Shown: positions 19,471 to 28,039, numbered from the stretch's first letter. The stretch is 64,000 nucleotides of DNA from Arthrobacter yangruifuii (GCF_009192775.1 NZ_VTFX01000007.1:1-64000); one strand, 5' to 3'. The notes: generated by a model not told the origin, from the letters alone. Numbers and translations: made by a program.

Positions 19471-20439
19471 CTATCCGCCCCACTGGCCGGACCGGACCAG
19501 GTTCAGCGGCTCTTTCCCTGCTGCCAGCCGCAGCACCTGTTCGCGCAGCAGGGCCTTGATCCGCGGCTCGAACGCCGCAGTGTTTCCGCCCCAGTGCGGA
19601 GTAATAATGGCCCCGGGTGCCTGCCTCAGGGGATGTTCGGCGGGCAGGGGCTCCGGGTCGAAGACGTCGAGGGCTGCACGCAGCCGGCCGGACACCACCT
19701 CCCTGGTCAGGGCCTCGCTGTCCACCACCGCGCCGCGGGCAACATTGACCACCAGCGCTCCGTCCGGCAGGGCGGAAAGGACGCGGGCGTCAATCAGGTG
19801 GCGGGTCTGCTCGTTCAACGGGGTGATAACCACCAGGATCTCGGCCCCGGCGGCGAGGCCGGCCAGCTCCCCGGTGCCGTGCACCGCGCCGTCGTCGTCG
19901 GTCCGGGCGGTGCTGCCCACCCGCGTGAGTTCGACGTCGAACGGGCGAAGCCGGGCGGCTATCTCGCGGCCGATTCCGCCCACCCCCACCAGAAGCACCC
20001 GGCGGTCCGCGAGTCCCGGATAGCGGACCGCTTCCCACCGGCCCTCGTGCTGGGCGCTCAGCGCCTGGTCGATCCCCCGCTGCGCGGCGAGGATCAGGGT
20101 GAGGGCCATTTCCGCCGTGGCAGCGGCATGGACTCCCGCGGCAGTGGCAATAGCCGTCTGCCGGCCCACCAGTTCGGGCAGCCCGTCATACCCGGTGGAC
20201 TGTGCCTGCAGAAGCACCAGGTTCGGCACCCTGGCCAGCGCGTCGGCGTGGTCCGCGCCGTTGGCATAGGGCAGAACCACGGCGTCGATCGCTTCGTAAG
20301 CCGCACCGACAGGCTCCCCTGCCAGGTCCCAGAGGACGGCGTTCATGCCTTCGGGCAGCGGCTGCAGGGCTTCCAGGAGTTCGGGCGTGGGCACGGTCAG
20401 GGTGTGCACCGGGACCTTGCGGGATTCAATATCGGCCAT
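19471..20439 (-). CDS. D-2-hydroxyacid dehydrogenase family protein
   Basis: An NAD(P)-dependent D-isomer-specific 2-hydroxyacid dehydrogenase of 322 residues, starting at MADIESRKVP. The Rossmann motif is VLLVGVGGIGREIAARL, the catalytic Arg region is in VVNVARGAVVDSEALTREV, the Glu lies in ALDVFDPEPLP, and the catalytic His is in IITPHWGGNTAAF. The chain is shorter than formate or phosphoglycerate dehydrogenases and has no ACT domain, which matches the GhrA/GhrB-like glyoxylate/hydroxypyruvate group. The substrate cannot be fixed from the sequence. The open frame extends further upstream, but that part is not family-like. Confidence 0.88.
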   Translation of the reverse strand: MADIESRKVPVHTLTVPTPELLEALQPLPEGMNAVLWDLAGEPVGAAYEAIDAVVLPYANGADHADALARVPNLVLLQAQSTGYDGLPELVGRQTAIATAAGVHAAATAEMALTLILAAQRGIDQALSAQHEGRWEAVRYPGLADRRVLLVGVGGIGREIAARLRPFDVELTRVGSTARTDDDGAVHGTGELAGLAAGAEILVVITPLNEQTRHLIDARVLSALPDGALVVNVARGAVVDSEALTREVVSGRLRAALDVFDPEPLPAEHPLRQAPGAIITPHWGGNTAAFEPRIKALLREQVLRLAAGKEPLNLVRSGQWGG

Positions 20440-20563
20440 GCCCGCCAGCGTAACCGGTGTTCGGTGCCGGAGCGGGACGGTGCCCGGGGGCGCGCAGCTA
20501 TGGACAGCGGCAGGAGCCCGCCGTAACGTGAAATGTGCTTTCCGCCGATCGAAGGATGCCGCC

Positions 20564-20881
20564 GTGACTCGAAAGTCCTTACTCTTCACAGCCCTTGGGG
20601 TGGGGTCCGCCGCAGCCGTCCTGGCGGCGGTGGAGCGGCTGCTGGGCCACGGCGCCGTGCGGCTGGCCGCAGGGATCGACACCGCCGGCGTGCCGGATCC
20701 GGACCTGCCGGTCACCCCCGTCCCCCGCGACGCCGTCACAACGGTGACCACTTCGGATCCGGCGTCGATCCTTCCCTCCCGGACCTGGGTGGTGGACGAC
20801 AGCACCGACTGGAACGGGACTCCGGACGAGCTGGTGGTCCTGCCGCATCCGGAAACCACCCCGGACCGGGATACAACGTGA
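20564..20881 (+). CDS. Small membrane-anchored hypothetical protein
   Basis: A GTG at 20564 opens a 105-residue product: a short basic N terminus, one hydrophobic segment (LLFTALGVGSAAAVLAAVERLL), then an acidic, Pro/Thr/Asp-rich extracytoplasmic tail. It is probably a single-pass membrane or secreted protein. The start is weakly supported because no clear ribosome site is seen. I recognise no family. It is divergent from the dehydrogenase gene and stands alone upstream of the tRNA-Lys genes. Confidence 0.5.
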   Translation: MTRKSLLFTALGVGSAAAVLAAVERLLGHGAVRLAAGIDTAGVPDPDLPVTPVPRDAVTTVTTSDPASILPSRTWVVDDSTDWNGTPDELVVLPHPETTPDRDTT

Positions 20882-20997
20882 AACGGAACACAAAAACCCG
20901 GGTAATTTCATTCCCCGGTGAAACTACTGGTAATGTTTCATGTCGTTGCTGATGGCTGCTGCGGACGAAAAACCGCAGACTTCCACATCACGAATGC

Positions 20998-21073
20998 GCA
21001 CCTCTAGCTCAATTGGCAGAGCAATTGACTCTTAATCAATGGGTTCCGGGTTCAAGTCCCGGGGGGTGCACCA
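20998..21073 (+). tRNA. tRNA-Lys (anticodon CTT), copy 1
   Basis: A 76-nt cloverleaf. The acceptor arm GCACCTC pairs with GGGGTGC, the anticodon stem ATTGA/TCAAT closes the loop CTCTTAA (anticodon CTT, reading AAG), and the T arm is CCGGG-TTCAAGT-CCCGG. The 3' CCA is encoded. Base-for-base identical to the copy at 21297-21372. Confidence 0.97.
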
Positions 21074-21077
21074 ACTA

Positions 21078-21121
21078 CCCCGTCCGATCAGGTTTACGAA
21101 CCTGGCCGGACGGGGTTTTTT
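21078..21121 (+). terminator. Terminator after tRNA-Lys copy 1
   Basis: CCCCGTCCG pairs with CGGACGGGG around an inner CAGGTT/AACCTG stem, followed by a run of six T. It starts 4 bases after the tRNA CCA, so each tRNA-Lys copy is its own transcription unit. Confidence 0.9.
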
Positions 21122-21296
21122 GTTGCCTTTGTTCCCTGGTTGCCGTCTCCAGCCCCGCCGGATGCCTGCGCCCGGGGGCGGCAGCGCCGGTCCGGCGGAC
21201 CGATTTCGCGCACCCTGCGCAGACGTGGTAGTGTTTCATGTCGTTGCGGAGAACGAACCGCGCCTCACGGCGAAGGTCTTCCTCCCGGCAAAGTGC

Positions 21297-21372
21297 GCAC
21301 CTCTAGCTCAATTGGCAGAGCAATTGACTCTTAATCAATGGGTTCCGGGTTCAAGTCCCGGGGGGTGCACCA
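21297..21372 (+). tRNA. tRNA-Lys (anticodon CTT), copy 2
   Basis: Identical in all 76 positions to copy 1, with encoded CCA. The two genes share a 16-base block TGTTTCATGTCGTTGC about 60-65 bases upstream, but their spacers and terminators differ in sequence. This argues for an old duplication of a promoter-tRNA unit under strong selection on the tRNA itself. Confidence 0.97.
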
Positions 21373-21375
21373 TCG

Positions 21376-21426
21376 AAAACCCCGTTCGACCAGGCATAAC
21401 GCCGGGTCGGACGGGGTTTTCTTTTT
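21376..21426 (+). terminator. Terminator after tRNA-Lys copy 2
   Basis: AAAACCCCGT pairs with ACGGGGTTTT, with an inner CGACC/GGTCG stem, followed by CTTTTTG. It lies between the tRNA and the convergent rtcB gene. Confidence 0.85.
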
Positions 21427-21468
21427 GCCCGGCGGGGACTGACCCTTCCGGAACCACCGGACCGCTGG

Positions 21469-22641
21469 CTAGTTTCCCTTGACGTTGATGATCTGCCGCA
21501 GCACATGCCTGACGGTGACCAGGTCCTTTGCATCCGCCATCACGGCATCGATGTCCTTGTACGCTGCCGGGATTTCGTCGATAAAGGCCGGCGAATCCCG
21601 GAACTCGATCCCCTTCATTGCGTTGCGCAGCTGGTCCTGGCTGAAGGTCCTGCGCGCCCTGGTCCGCGAATACTCCCGGCCCGCTCCGTGCGGAGCGGAA
21701 TTCAGCGACGGCGCGTACCCCTTGCCTTCCACCACGTACGACGCCGTGCCCATGGAACCGGGGATCAGCCCCGGACGCCCCGGGGAGGCATCAATGGCAC
21801 CCTTGCGGGAGAGCCAGATGTCTTTGCCGTAGTGGTGCTCAACCTCGGTGTAGTTGTGATGGCAGTTGATCCGCTCCCGCTCCCGCACGGGTTCCCCCGT
21901 CCAGGCACTGAAGCAGCCGATGACCCGGTCCATCATTTCCTCACGGTTGAGCAGCGAGAACTTCTGGGCCCACATCAGCTCGGCAATGTACCGGTCAAAC
22001 TCATCGGTCCCCTCTTCCAGATACGCGAGGTCCCGGTCCGGCAGCTCGACGGACCGCTTGGCGCAGTAGGTCTGTGCAGACCGGATATGCTGCTGCGCAA
22101 TCTTGTTTCCGACCCCGCGCGAGCCCGAATGCAGGAACAGCCAGACGGCGCCCTCTTCATCCAGGGATACTTCGATGAAGTGGTTCCCGGAACCCAGGCT
22201 GCCCAGCTGGAGGCGCCAGCCCGGAAGGTAGGACGCAGGATCAAAGCCGGCCGCGGCGGCGTCGTTGGCCAGTTCCTCCGCGCGGCGGCGCGCCGAATCC
22301 GTGAGACTGCGGTTGTTGTTGCCCGCGGAGAGCGGAACGGCATGCTCTATCGCTTCGCGGAGTACCCTGCGGTTTTTCCCGGCGAGGTCTTCGGCGCAGT
22401 GCTGGGTGCGCACGGCGATCATCCCGCAGCCGATATCGACGCCCACCGCCGCGGGGATGATTGCCCCCAGCGTGGGGATGACCGATCCCACGGCCGCCCC
22501 CTTGCCCAGATGCGCGTCCGGCATGGAAGCCAAATGCGGATAAATGAACGGCATCCGGGAGGTCTTGATGTTCTGCTCCAGGGTGGGGCCGTCAATCACA
22601 CTGGCGAAGTTCAGGTATTTCCCGTTGACCTTCTGCTCCAC
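21469..22641 (-). CDS. rtcB: RtcB-family RNA ligase
   Basis: Joins RNA ends carrying a 2',3'-cyclic phosphate or 3'-phosphate to 5'-OH ends, with GTP and Mn2+; used in RNA repair and healing of cleaved tRNA. The 390 residues hold the metal-site Asp/Cys motif PAAVGVDIGCGMIAVRT (about 65), LGSLGSGNHFIEV, HSGSRGVGNKIAQ, the His-rich NCHHNYTEVEHHYGKD, and the guanylated-His segment SAPHGAGREYSRT. All catalytic motifs are intact. There is no RtcA cyclase or RtcR activator alongside. It converges on the tandem tRNA-Lys genes. Confidence 0.95.
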   Translation of the reverse strand: MEQKVNGKYLNFASVIDGPTLEQNIKTSRMPFIYPHLASMPDAHLGKGAAVGSVIPTLGAIIPAAVGVDIGCGMIAVRTQHCAEDLAGKNRRVLREAIEHAVPLSAGNNNRSLTDSARRRAEELANDAAAAGFDPASYLPGWRLQLGSLGSGNHFIEVSLDEEGAVWLFLHSGSRGVGNKIAQQHIRSAQTYCAKRSVELPDRDLAYLEEGTDEFDRYIAELMWAQKFSLLNREEMMDRVIGCFSAWTGEPVRERERINCHHNYTEVEHHYGKDIWLSRKGAIDASPGRPGLIPGSMGTASYVVEGKGYAPSLNSAPHGAGREYSRTRARRTFSQDQLRNAMKGIEFRDSPAFIDEIPAAYKDIDAVMADAKDLVTVRHVLRQIINVKGN

Positions 22642-22677
22642 GGTTCCCTCCCGTCACGGTCGGCCCCTGACGCGAAA

Positions 22678-22703
22678 GAAGGCGCACCCGGGGATGCGCC
22701 TTC
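22678..22703 (-). terminator. Terminator of the MarR regulator gene
   Basis: GAAGGCGCA (22678-22686) pairs with TGCGCCTTC (22695-22703). On the minus strand the stem is followed by TTTCG. It lies between the marR-type gene stop (22733) and the rtcB start (22641). Confidence 0.75.
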
Positions 22704-22732
22704 TCGAAGTCAGTCTTGCCGCATAGGTTCAG

Positions 22733-23263
22733 CTAACGGTCAGCCCGGGCTTCCGCGGGCTCCGCCGCCCCCGTCTGCTCGGGCAGGATCTCCACGCCGG
22801 CCTCGGGCGGGACCGGCAGGCCGGGCACGGCGACGGCGACCTGCCACCGCGGGTTTCCGAGCTCCGTGATGACGTTTCGCAGCTGACCGCGCAGCGCCTC
22901 GGACAGGAGCTCGCCGCCGTCGAGCAGGGTGCGCTCGATGTTCTGTGCTTCGTGGAAGGCCTCGGTGCCCTTTTCGGTGATCGTCACCATGTGGCTGCGC
23001 TTGTCGAGATCATTGCGCACACGGCTCACGTGACCGTGCGTCTCCAGACGGGCCAGGGTCTTGCCCATGGTCTGGGCCTGGACGCGTACAAGCTGCGCCA
23101 GGCGTGCCTGGGTCATTGGTCCCTGCGATTCCAGCACACCCAGGGCGATGACGCCTGCGTGCGTCAGGCCAATACTGACCAGCCGCTCGTTCCATGCGTG
23201 CTCTACTAGGCGGGCGGCTGTCGACAACAGGCGTCCGGTGGGCCAGCGCTCCATATCCGGCAT
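22733..23263 (-). CDS. MarR-family transcriptional regulator
   Basis: A 176-residue winged-helix regulator, probably a dimer. The DNA-binding domain reads MTQARLAQLVRVQAQTMGK followed by the wing LETHGHVSRVRNDLDKRSH. The N-terminal and C-terminal helices for dimerisation are both present. The C terminus carries an extra 30-residue Pro/Glu-rich tail. It stands alone. A CGTCAG-TTGG-CTGACG palindrome (23303-23318) lies 40 bases upstream of the start and may be its own operator. The divergent peroxiredoxin gene is the other obvious candidate target. Confidence 0.9.
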   Translation of the reverse strand: MPDMERWPTGRLLSTAARLVEHAWNERLVSIGLTHAGVIALGVLESQGPMTQARLAQLVRVQAQTMGKTLARLETHGHVSRVRNDLDKRSHMVTITEKGTEAFHEAQNIERTLLDGGELLSEALRGQLRNVITELGNPRWQVAVAVPGLPVPPEAGVEILPEQTGAAEPAEARADR

Positions 23264-23302
23264 AAAATAAAACTCTCCCTCTCGGCTTCGGCCAGTGCGT
23301 AC

Positions 23303-23318
23303 CGTCAGTTGGCTGACG
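23303..23318. promoter_or_regulatory. Palindrome in the marR-peroxiredoxin intergenic region
   Basis: CGTCAG-TTGG-CTGACG is a perfect 6-4-6 inverted repeat. On the minus strand it lies between a TAGACT box and the regulator start, a typical place for an autoregulatory MarR operator. It is too short and GC-poor in flanks to be a terminator. Confidence 0.4.
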
Positions 23319-23410
23319 ATCCACTAATCCACAGTCTAGGGTAACCACCGCACGTTGGAATGTCGCCTTGTGACCTGCCAACCGCGAAACCGACATCAAG
23401 GAGACATCCA

Positions 23411-23878
23411 ATGCCCCGCCTGCTCCCGGACGAAACCGCACCCGAATTCGCCCTTCCCTCCGCGGACGGAACAACCGTATCCCTGGCGGACCTGCGCGGA
23501 AGCAGCACCATCGTGTACTTCTACCCCGCCGCCGCCACCCCGGGATGCACCAAGGAGGCCTGTGACTTCCGCGACAACCTGAACAGCCTCAAAGGCGCCG
23601 GCTACACCGTTCTGGGCATTTCCCCCGATCCGGTGGAGAAGCTGGAAAAGTTCGCGGCATCCGAAAGCCTGAACTTCCCCCTGCTTTCCGATGCGGACCA
23701 CGCCGTGGCCGAGGCCTACGGCGCCTGGGGTGAGAAGAAGAACTACGGCCGCTCCTATGAAGGGCTGATCAGGTCCACGGTGGTGGTTGATCCCGAGGGC
23801 AGGGTTGCCCTCGCCCAGTACAACGTCAAAGCCACCGGGCATGTTGCCAAGCTGCGGCGTGATCTGGGGCTCGATTAA
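23411..23878 (+). CDS. bcp: Thioredoxin-dependent peroxiredoxin (Bcp/PrxQ)
   Basis: Reduces hydrogen peroxide and organic hydroperoxides using thioredoxin. The 155-residue product starts at MPRLLPDETAPEF with AAGGAG upstream (start 17 codons inside the longest frame). The peroxidatic Cys lies in PAAATPGCTKEACDFRD; a Cys five residues later matches the resolving Cys of Bcp alpha2-type enzymes. The C-terminal Arg region SYEGLIRSTVVVD is intact. Monocistronic, divergent from the MarR regulator and followed by tRNA-Leu. Confidence 0.95.
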   Translation: MPRLLPDETAPEFALPSADGTTVSLADLRGSSTIVYFYPAAATPGCTKEACDFRDNLNSLKGAGYTVLGISPDPVEKLEKFAASESLNFPLLSDADHAVAEAYGAWGEKKNYGRSYEGLIRSTVVVDPEGRVALAQYNVKATGHVAKLRRDLGLD

Positions 23879-23937
23879 CCTCGGGTAGACTAAAACCTGT
23901 TTCCCGCACCCGGCCGTGAATGCCGGGAGGGAAATCC

Positions 23938-24019
<82 letters not shown>

Positions 24020-24029
24020 CAGAACATTC

Positions 24030-24061
24030 AATGCCCCGGTCTTCGGACCGGGGCATTTTTT
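24030..24061 (+). terminator. Terminator after tRNA-Leu
   Basis: AATGCCCCGGTC-TTCG-GACCGGGGCATT followed by TTTT: a 12-bp stem capped by a stable UUCG tetraloop. Confidence 0.93.
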
Positions 24062-24178
24062 GTGCCCGGCAACTGCCTTTCGCCTCGCTGCGCCGCATGT
24101 GACCAAATCGTGACCACGCCGCCGGTGATCAATGTCACGTAACAGAAACACTTCCCCATTAGGCTCTGTCCATACGTT

Positions 24179-24196
24179 TGTGTCCCTCCGGACACA
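24179..24196 (+). promoter_or_regulatory. Inverted repeat upstream of the peptide importer
   Basis: TGTGTCC-CTCC-GGACACA, a perfect 7-bp inverted repeat about 70 bases before the ATG at 24267. It could be an operator or a 5'-UTR hairpin. Nothing nearby identifies the binding protein. Confidence 0.3.
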
Positions 24197-24266
24197 TGCG
24201 GGCCGGTTTTCCGGCCGCAGCAAACACTCGCTTAGCGTTCATCCGCCCTTGAGGAGTATCCAAAAC

Positions 24267-25961
24267 ATGTTCCCAGCAGACAGCGTCCGGAAAGGCCGGT
24301 CCGCAAAGAAACGCGCCTCCGCGCTTACCGCCGGCCTCGCCCTGAGCGCACTCGTGCTCGCGGGCTGTGCCCAGAGCGACCGTGAGGAAGGCGCCGACGG
24401 CGGCTCCGAGGGCGTCGACGGCACCTTCGTCTTTGCCGCCTCCTCCGATCCCAAGTCCCTGGATCCCGCCTTTGCCTCGGACGGTGAATCCTTCCGCGTG
24501 AGCCGCCAGATCTTCGAAGGCCTGGTGGGCGTGAAGCCCGGCACCGCTGACCCGGCACCGCTGCTGGCGAAGTCCTGGGAAACGTCCGAAGACGGCATGA
24601 CCTACACCTTTGAGCTCGAGGAGGGTGTGAAATTCCACGACGGCACCGACTTCAATGCCGAAGCGGTGTGCGCAAACTTCGAGCGCTGGTACAACTTCAG
24701 CGGCATCCAGCAGGCCGAAAGCCAGGCCTACTACTACGGCATGCTGTTCAAGGGCTTCTCGGACAACCCCGAAGCGGCAACCTACAAGTCCTGTGACGCA
24801 ACGTCGGACTCCGAAGCAGTGGTAACGCTGAACAAGCCGTTCGCCGGCTTCGTGGCTGCCCTTTCCCTGCCGGCATTCAGCATGCAGAGCCCTGACGCCC
24901 TGGAAGAGTTCGGCGCCAATAACTCCTCCGGCACGGCCGAGGAACCCGAGCTGACCGAATATGCCAAGGGCCACCCCACCGGCACCGGCCCCTACAAGTT
25001 CGACGGCTGGGACGTGGGCAACCAGCTCACCCTGTCCCTGAATGACGACTACTGGGGCGGCGGAGAGCCGCAGGTCACCGACATCATCTTCCGCGTGATC
25101 GACGATCCGCAGGCCCGCCGCCAGTCCCTGGAATCCGGTGACATTGACGGCTATGACCTCGTGGCCCCCGCGGACACCGAGTCCCTGGCAGACGCCGGAT
25201 TCAAGGTCATCCCCCGCGACCCCTTCACCATCCTGTACCTGGGCATGAACCAGCAGGTGCCCGAGCTGGCCGATCCCAAGGTCCGCCAGGCCATCTCCTA
25301 CGCCATCGACAAGGAAGCCCTGGTCTCCCAGACGCTTCCCGAAGGCACCAAGGTGGCCACGCAGTTCATCCCCGATGTGGTCAACGGCTACAACGAGGAC
25401 GTCACCACCTACGATTACGACCCGGAGAAGGCCAAGTCCCTGCTGGCCGAAGCGGGTTACCCGGACGGCTTCACCGTGGACTTCAACTACCCCACCGGCG
25501 TCTCCCGGCCCTACATGCCCACGCCCGAGCAGGTCTTCACCAACCTGAGCGCCCAGCTGGCCGAAGTAGGAATCAAGGTCAATCCGCAGCCGAACAAGTG
25601 GTCCCCGGACTACCTTGACCGCGTACAGGCCGGATCGGACCACGGCCTGCACCTGCTGGGCTGGACCGGCGACTACAACGACACCGACAACTTCGTCGGA
25701 GTGTTCTTCGGCCAGAACAAGCCGGAATTCGGTTTTGACAACCCGGAAATCTTCGCCGCCCTGGAAAAGGCACGCCAGGTTTCCACCCTCGAGGAGCAGA
25801 CCCCGCTCTACGAGCAGATCAATGAGGACATCGCCGAGTTTGTGCCTGCCGTTCCGCTGGCCCACCCGGCGCCGTCGCTCGCCTTCTCCGAACGGGTGGA
25901 GTCCTACCCTGCCAGCCCGGTGAACGACGAGGTCTTCAGCGACATCAAGCTCACCAAGTAA
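24267..25961 (+). CDS. Peptide-type ABC transporter substrate-binding lipoprotein
   Basis: The extracellular receptor (SBP family 5) for oligopeptides or dipeptides. The product is 564 residues from MFPADSVRKG, with GAGGAG upstream. The signal peptide ends in the lipobox LVLAGC, so it is lipid-anchored. Family features: DPKSLDPAFASDGESFRVSRQIFEGLVG, GTGPYKFDGW and KVRQAISYAIDKEALV. Typical length. It heads a three-gene unit with two permeases and is paralogous to the receptor at 30576. A 15-bp hairpin follows the stop, as often seen after receptor genes that must be made in excess of their permeases. Confidence 0.93.
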   Translation: MFPADSVRKGRSAKKRASALTAGLALSALVLAGCAQSDREEGADGGSEGVDGTFVFAASSDPKSLDPAFASDGESFRVSRQIFEGLVGVKPGTADPAPLLAKSWETSEDGMTYTFELEEGVKFHDGTDFNAEAVCANFERWYNFSGIQQAESQAYYYGMLFKGFSDNPEAATYKSCDATSDSEAVVTLNKPFAGFVAALSLPAFSMQSPDALEEFGANNSSGTAEEPELTEYAKGHPTGTGPYKFDGWDVGNQLTLSLNDDYWGGGEPQVTDIIFRVIDDPQARRQSLESGDIDGYDLVAPADTESLADAGFKVIPRDPFTILYLGMNQQVPELADPKVRQAISYAIDKEALVSQTLPEGTKVATQFIPDVVNGYNEDVTTYDYDPEKAKSLLAEAGYPDGFTVDFNYPTGVSRPYMPTPEQVFTNLSAQLAEVGIKVNPQPNKWSPDYLDRVQAGSDHGLHLLGWTGDYNDTDNFVGVFFGQNKPEFGFDNPEIFAALEKARQVSTLEEQTPLYEQINEDIAEFVPAVPLAHPAPSLAFSERVESYPASPVNDEVFSDIKLTK

Positions 25962-25970
25962 CGCTCCGCC

Positions 25971-26002
25971 GAGGCCGGGAACCCCGCGGGGTTCCCGGCC
26001 TC
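25971..26002 (+). other. Intra-operon hairpin after the receptor gene
   Basis: A perfect 15-bp stem (25971-25985 with 25988-26002) with a 2-base gap at the loop, placed between the receptor and permease genes and lacking a T run. It fits an mRNA stabiliser or partial terminator that lets the receptor outnumber the permeases. Confidence 0.65.
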
Positions 26003-26061
26003 CAACGCGCCTCGTCTTTTCCTCCCCAGATCCTCCAGCCTCCGGCTGGGAAAGGACACTC

Positions 26062-27066
26062 GTGCTACGAGTCATCGGCAAACGCCTTCTCATGCTGATC
26101 CCCACCCTGATCGGCCTCTCGATCCTGCTTTTCCTGTGGGTACGCAACCTGCCCGGCGGTCCGGCCACCGCACTGCTCGGAGACAAGGCGTCTCCGGAAG
26201 CCATCGCCAACATCAATAAGGCCTACGGCTTCGACCGTCCGCTGATCGAGCAGTACTTCACTTATGTCGGCAAGCTCCTGAAGGGGGATTTCGGCACCTC
26301 CATTGTTACCGGACGCCCCGTGCTCGAGGAGTTCGCCACCCGCTTCCCCGCCACGGTGGAACTGGCCGTAGTCGCCCTCATCTTCGCCATCGGCATCGGC
26401 ATCCCGCTTGGCTATATCGCGGCCCGCCATTACGGGCGTTTCTGGGACCACTCCTCCGTGGTCCTGTCCCTGATCGGCATCACTGTTCCGGTATTCTTCC
26501 TGGCCTTCATCCTCAAGTGGATACTGGCCATCCAGCTGGGCTGGTTCCCCACCGACGGGCGCCAGAATCCACGGATCAATGCCACCCACGTCACGGACTT
26601 CTATGTTTTGGACGGGCTGCTCACCCGGGAGTGGGATGCGTCCTGGGACGCCATCCTGCACCTGGTGCTTCCCGCCATCGCCCTGGGCACCATTCCGCTG
26701 GCGATCATCGTGCGCATCACCCGGGCATCGGTCCTGGAAGTCCTGGGCGCGGATTACGTCCGCACGGCCCGGGCCAAGGGCCTGATGGAAAAAACCATCC
26801 GCGCACGGTTCGTGCTGCGCAACGCCATGCTTCCGGTGACCACCACTATCGGCCTGCAGACCGGACTGCTGATCTCGGGGGCGGTCCTGACCGAGACGGT
26901 CTTCGCCTTCAGCGGCATCGGGAGATTCCTGAGGGACGCCATCTTCGCCCTCGACTATCCCGTCCTGCAGGGATTCATTGTCTTCATTGCCGTGGCCTAC
27001 TCTCTGATCAACCTGATCGTTGACGTGTCCTACGGCTTCATCGATCCAAGGGTGCGTGTCCAGTGA
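26062..27066 (+). CDS. Peptide ABC transporter permease (DppB-type)
   Basis: A 334-residue membrane subunit with six TM helices: one N-terminal (about 10-30), then an extracytoplasmic loop and five in the transport domain. The coupling motif for the ATPase is GADYVRTARAKGLMEKTIR with NAMLPV following (about 240-270), the EAA loop of binding-protein-dependent permeases. The start is GTG with GGAAAGGA upstream. It overlaps the next permease by 4 bases (GTGA), so the two are co-translated and probably form a heterodimer. Confidence 0.94.
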   Translation: MLRVIGKRLLMLIPTLIGLSILLFLWVRNLPGGPATALLGDKASPEAIANINKAYGFDRPLIEQYFTYVGKLLKGDFGTSIVTGRPVLEEFATRFPATVELAVVALIFAIGIGIPLGYIAARHYGRFWDHSSVVLSLIGITVPVFFLAFILKWILAIQLGWFPTDGRQNPRINATHVTDFYVLDGLLTREWDASWDAILHLVLPAIALGTIPLAIIVRITRASVLEVLGADYVRTARAKGLMEKTIRARFVLRNAMLPVTTTIGLQTGLLISGAVLTETVFAFSGIGRFLRDAIFALDYPVLQGFIVFIAVAYSLINLIVDVSYGFIDPRVRVQ

Positions 27067-28007
27067 GTACTACTCTGCCTCCCGCAGCGGGCGGGTCCGT
27101 CCTGCCCGAAGGAGCTCCCACAGCAAAACCCGCCAGCGGAAGCGGCATGTGGAAAGACGCCTTCCGCCGGCTGCGCCGCAACCCGGCCGCCGTCGCCGGT
27201 GCCGTGATCGTCGGCCTGTTCATCCTGGTGTCACTCCTCGCCCCGCTGCTGGCCCCCTACGGCGGCAACGATCTGCCCGGGCGCACCAGCATCACCCCCA
27301 CCAGCATTCCGGGTCCGGGTGATATTGACGGCTATCCGCTCGGGCTGGACCGCTTCGGCGGCGATGTCCTGTCCAAACTGCTTTGGGGTGCACGTGCGTC
27401 CCTGATCATAGGCGTGGTCTCCACGGCCCTCGGCCTGGCCGGCGGCGTGCTGCTCGGCGTGATCGCCGGCGGCCTGGGCGGCTGGGTGGACAGCGTGATC
27501 ATGCGCTTCGTCGACATCCTGCTCTCCGTGCCGAACCTGCTGTTGGCCGTGAGCATCGCAGCCCTGCTGGGGCAGAATTCCGCGTCCATCATGATCGCCA
27601 TCGGTGTTTCGCAGGTGCCCATCTTTGCCCGGCTCCTGCGCTCCTCGATGATTTCCCAGCGCAGCGCCGACTACATCCTTTCCGCCCAGACCCTGGGGCT
27701 GAGCCGCCGCACCATCACCATGAGCCACCTGCTGCCCAACAGCATGGGCCCGGTGATTGTGCAGGCGACGCTGACCCTGGCGACGGCGGTTATCGACGCC
27801 GCGGCACTGTCCTTCCTGGGACTTGGCGGCGGCCTGCCGCAGACCGCCGAATGGGGACGGATGCTCACCTATGCCCAGGCCGAACTGGGTGTGGCTCCGC
27901 AGCTGGCCTTCCTGCCGGGTATCTGCATTGCGGTTACCGCGCTGGGCTTCACCCTGCTGGGCGAGTCCCTGCGCGAGGCTCTGGATCCCAAGACCCGGAG
28001 AAAGTAG
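27063..28007 (+). CDS. Peptide ABC transporter permease (DppC-type)
   Basis: The second membrane subunit, 314 residues. A cytoplasmic N-terminal tail (about 45 residues, with MWKDAFRRLRRNPAA) leads into the first TM helix; DppC-type permeases carry this N-terminal oppC-like segment. EAA loop: SADYILSAQTLGLSRRTITMSHLLPN. It starts GTG inside the stop of the DppB-type gene. The ATPase for this importer is not in this operon; the fused ATPase at 28741-30450 on the opposite strand is the obvious partner. Confidence 0.94.
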   Translation: MSTTLPPAAGGSVLPEGAPTAKPASGSGMWKDAFRRLRRNPAAVAGAVIVGLFILVSLLAPLLAPYGGNDLPGRTSITPTSIPGPGDIDGYPLGLDRFGGDVLSKLLWGARASLIIGVVSTALGLAGGVLLGVIAGGLGGWVDSVIMRFVDILLSVPNLLLAVSIAALLGQNSASIMIAIGVSQVPIFARLLRSSMISQRSADYILSAQTLGLSRRTITMSHLLPNSMGPVIVQATLTLATAVIDAAALSFLGLGGGLPQTAEWGRMLTYAQAELGVAPQLAFLPGICIAVTALGFTLLGESLREALDPKTRRK

Positions 28008-28039
28008 CTGCCAGCGGTTTTCACCGCGTTGGACAGCAG

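Noticed and set aside
20929-21372. tRNA-Lys pair as an integration (att) site
   Set aside because: No integrase, no partial tRNA copy and no foreign-looking genes lie next to it. The two copies are complete and each has its own terminator.
24159-26216. A 685-residue open frame antisense to the peptide receptor gene
   Set aside because: It covers the receptor, its signal peptide and the terminator region, and has shadow-like composition.
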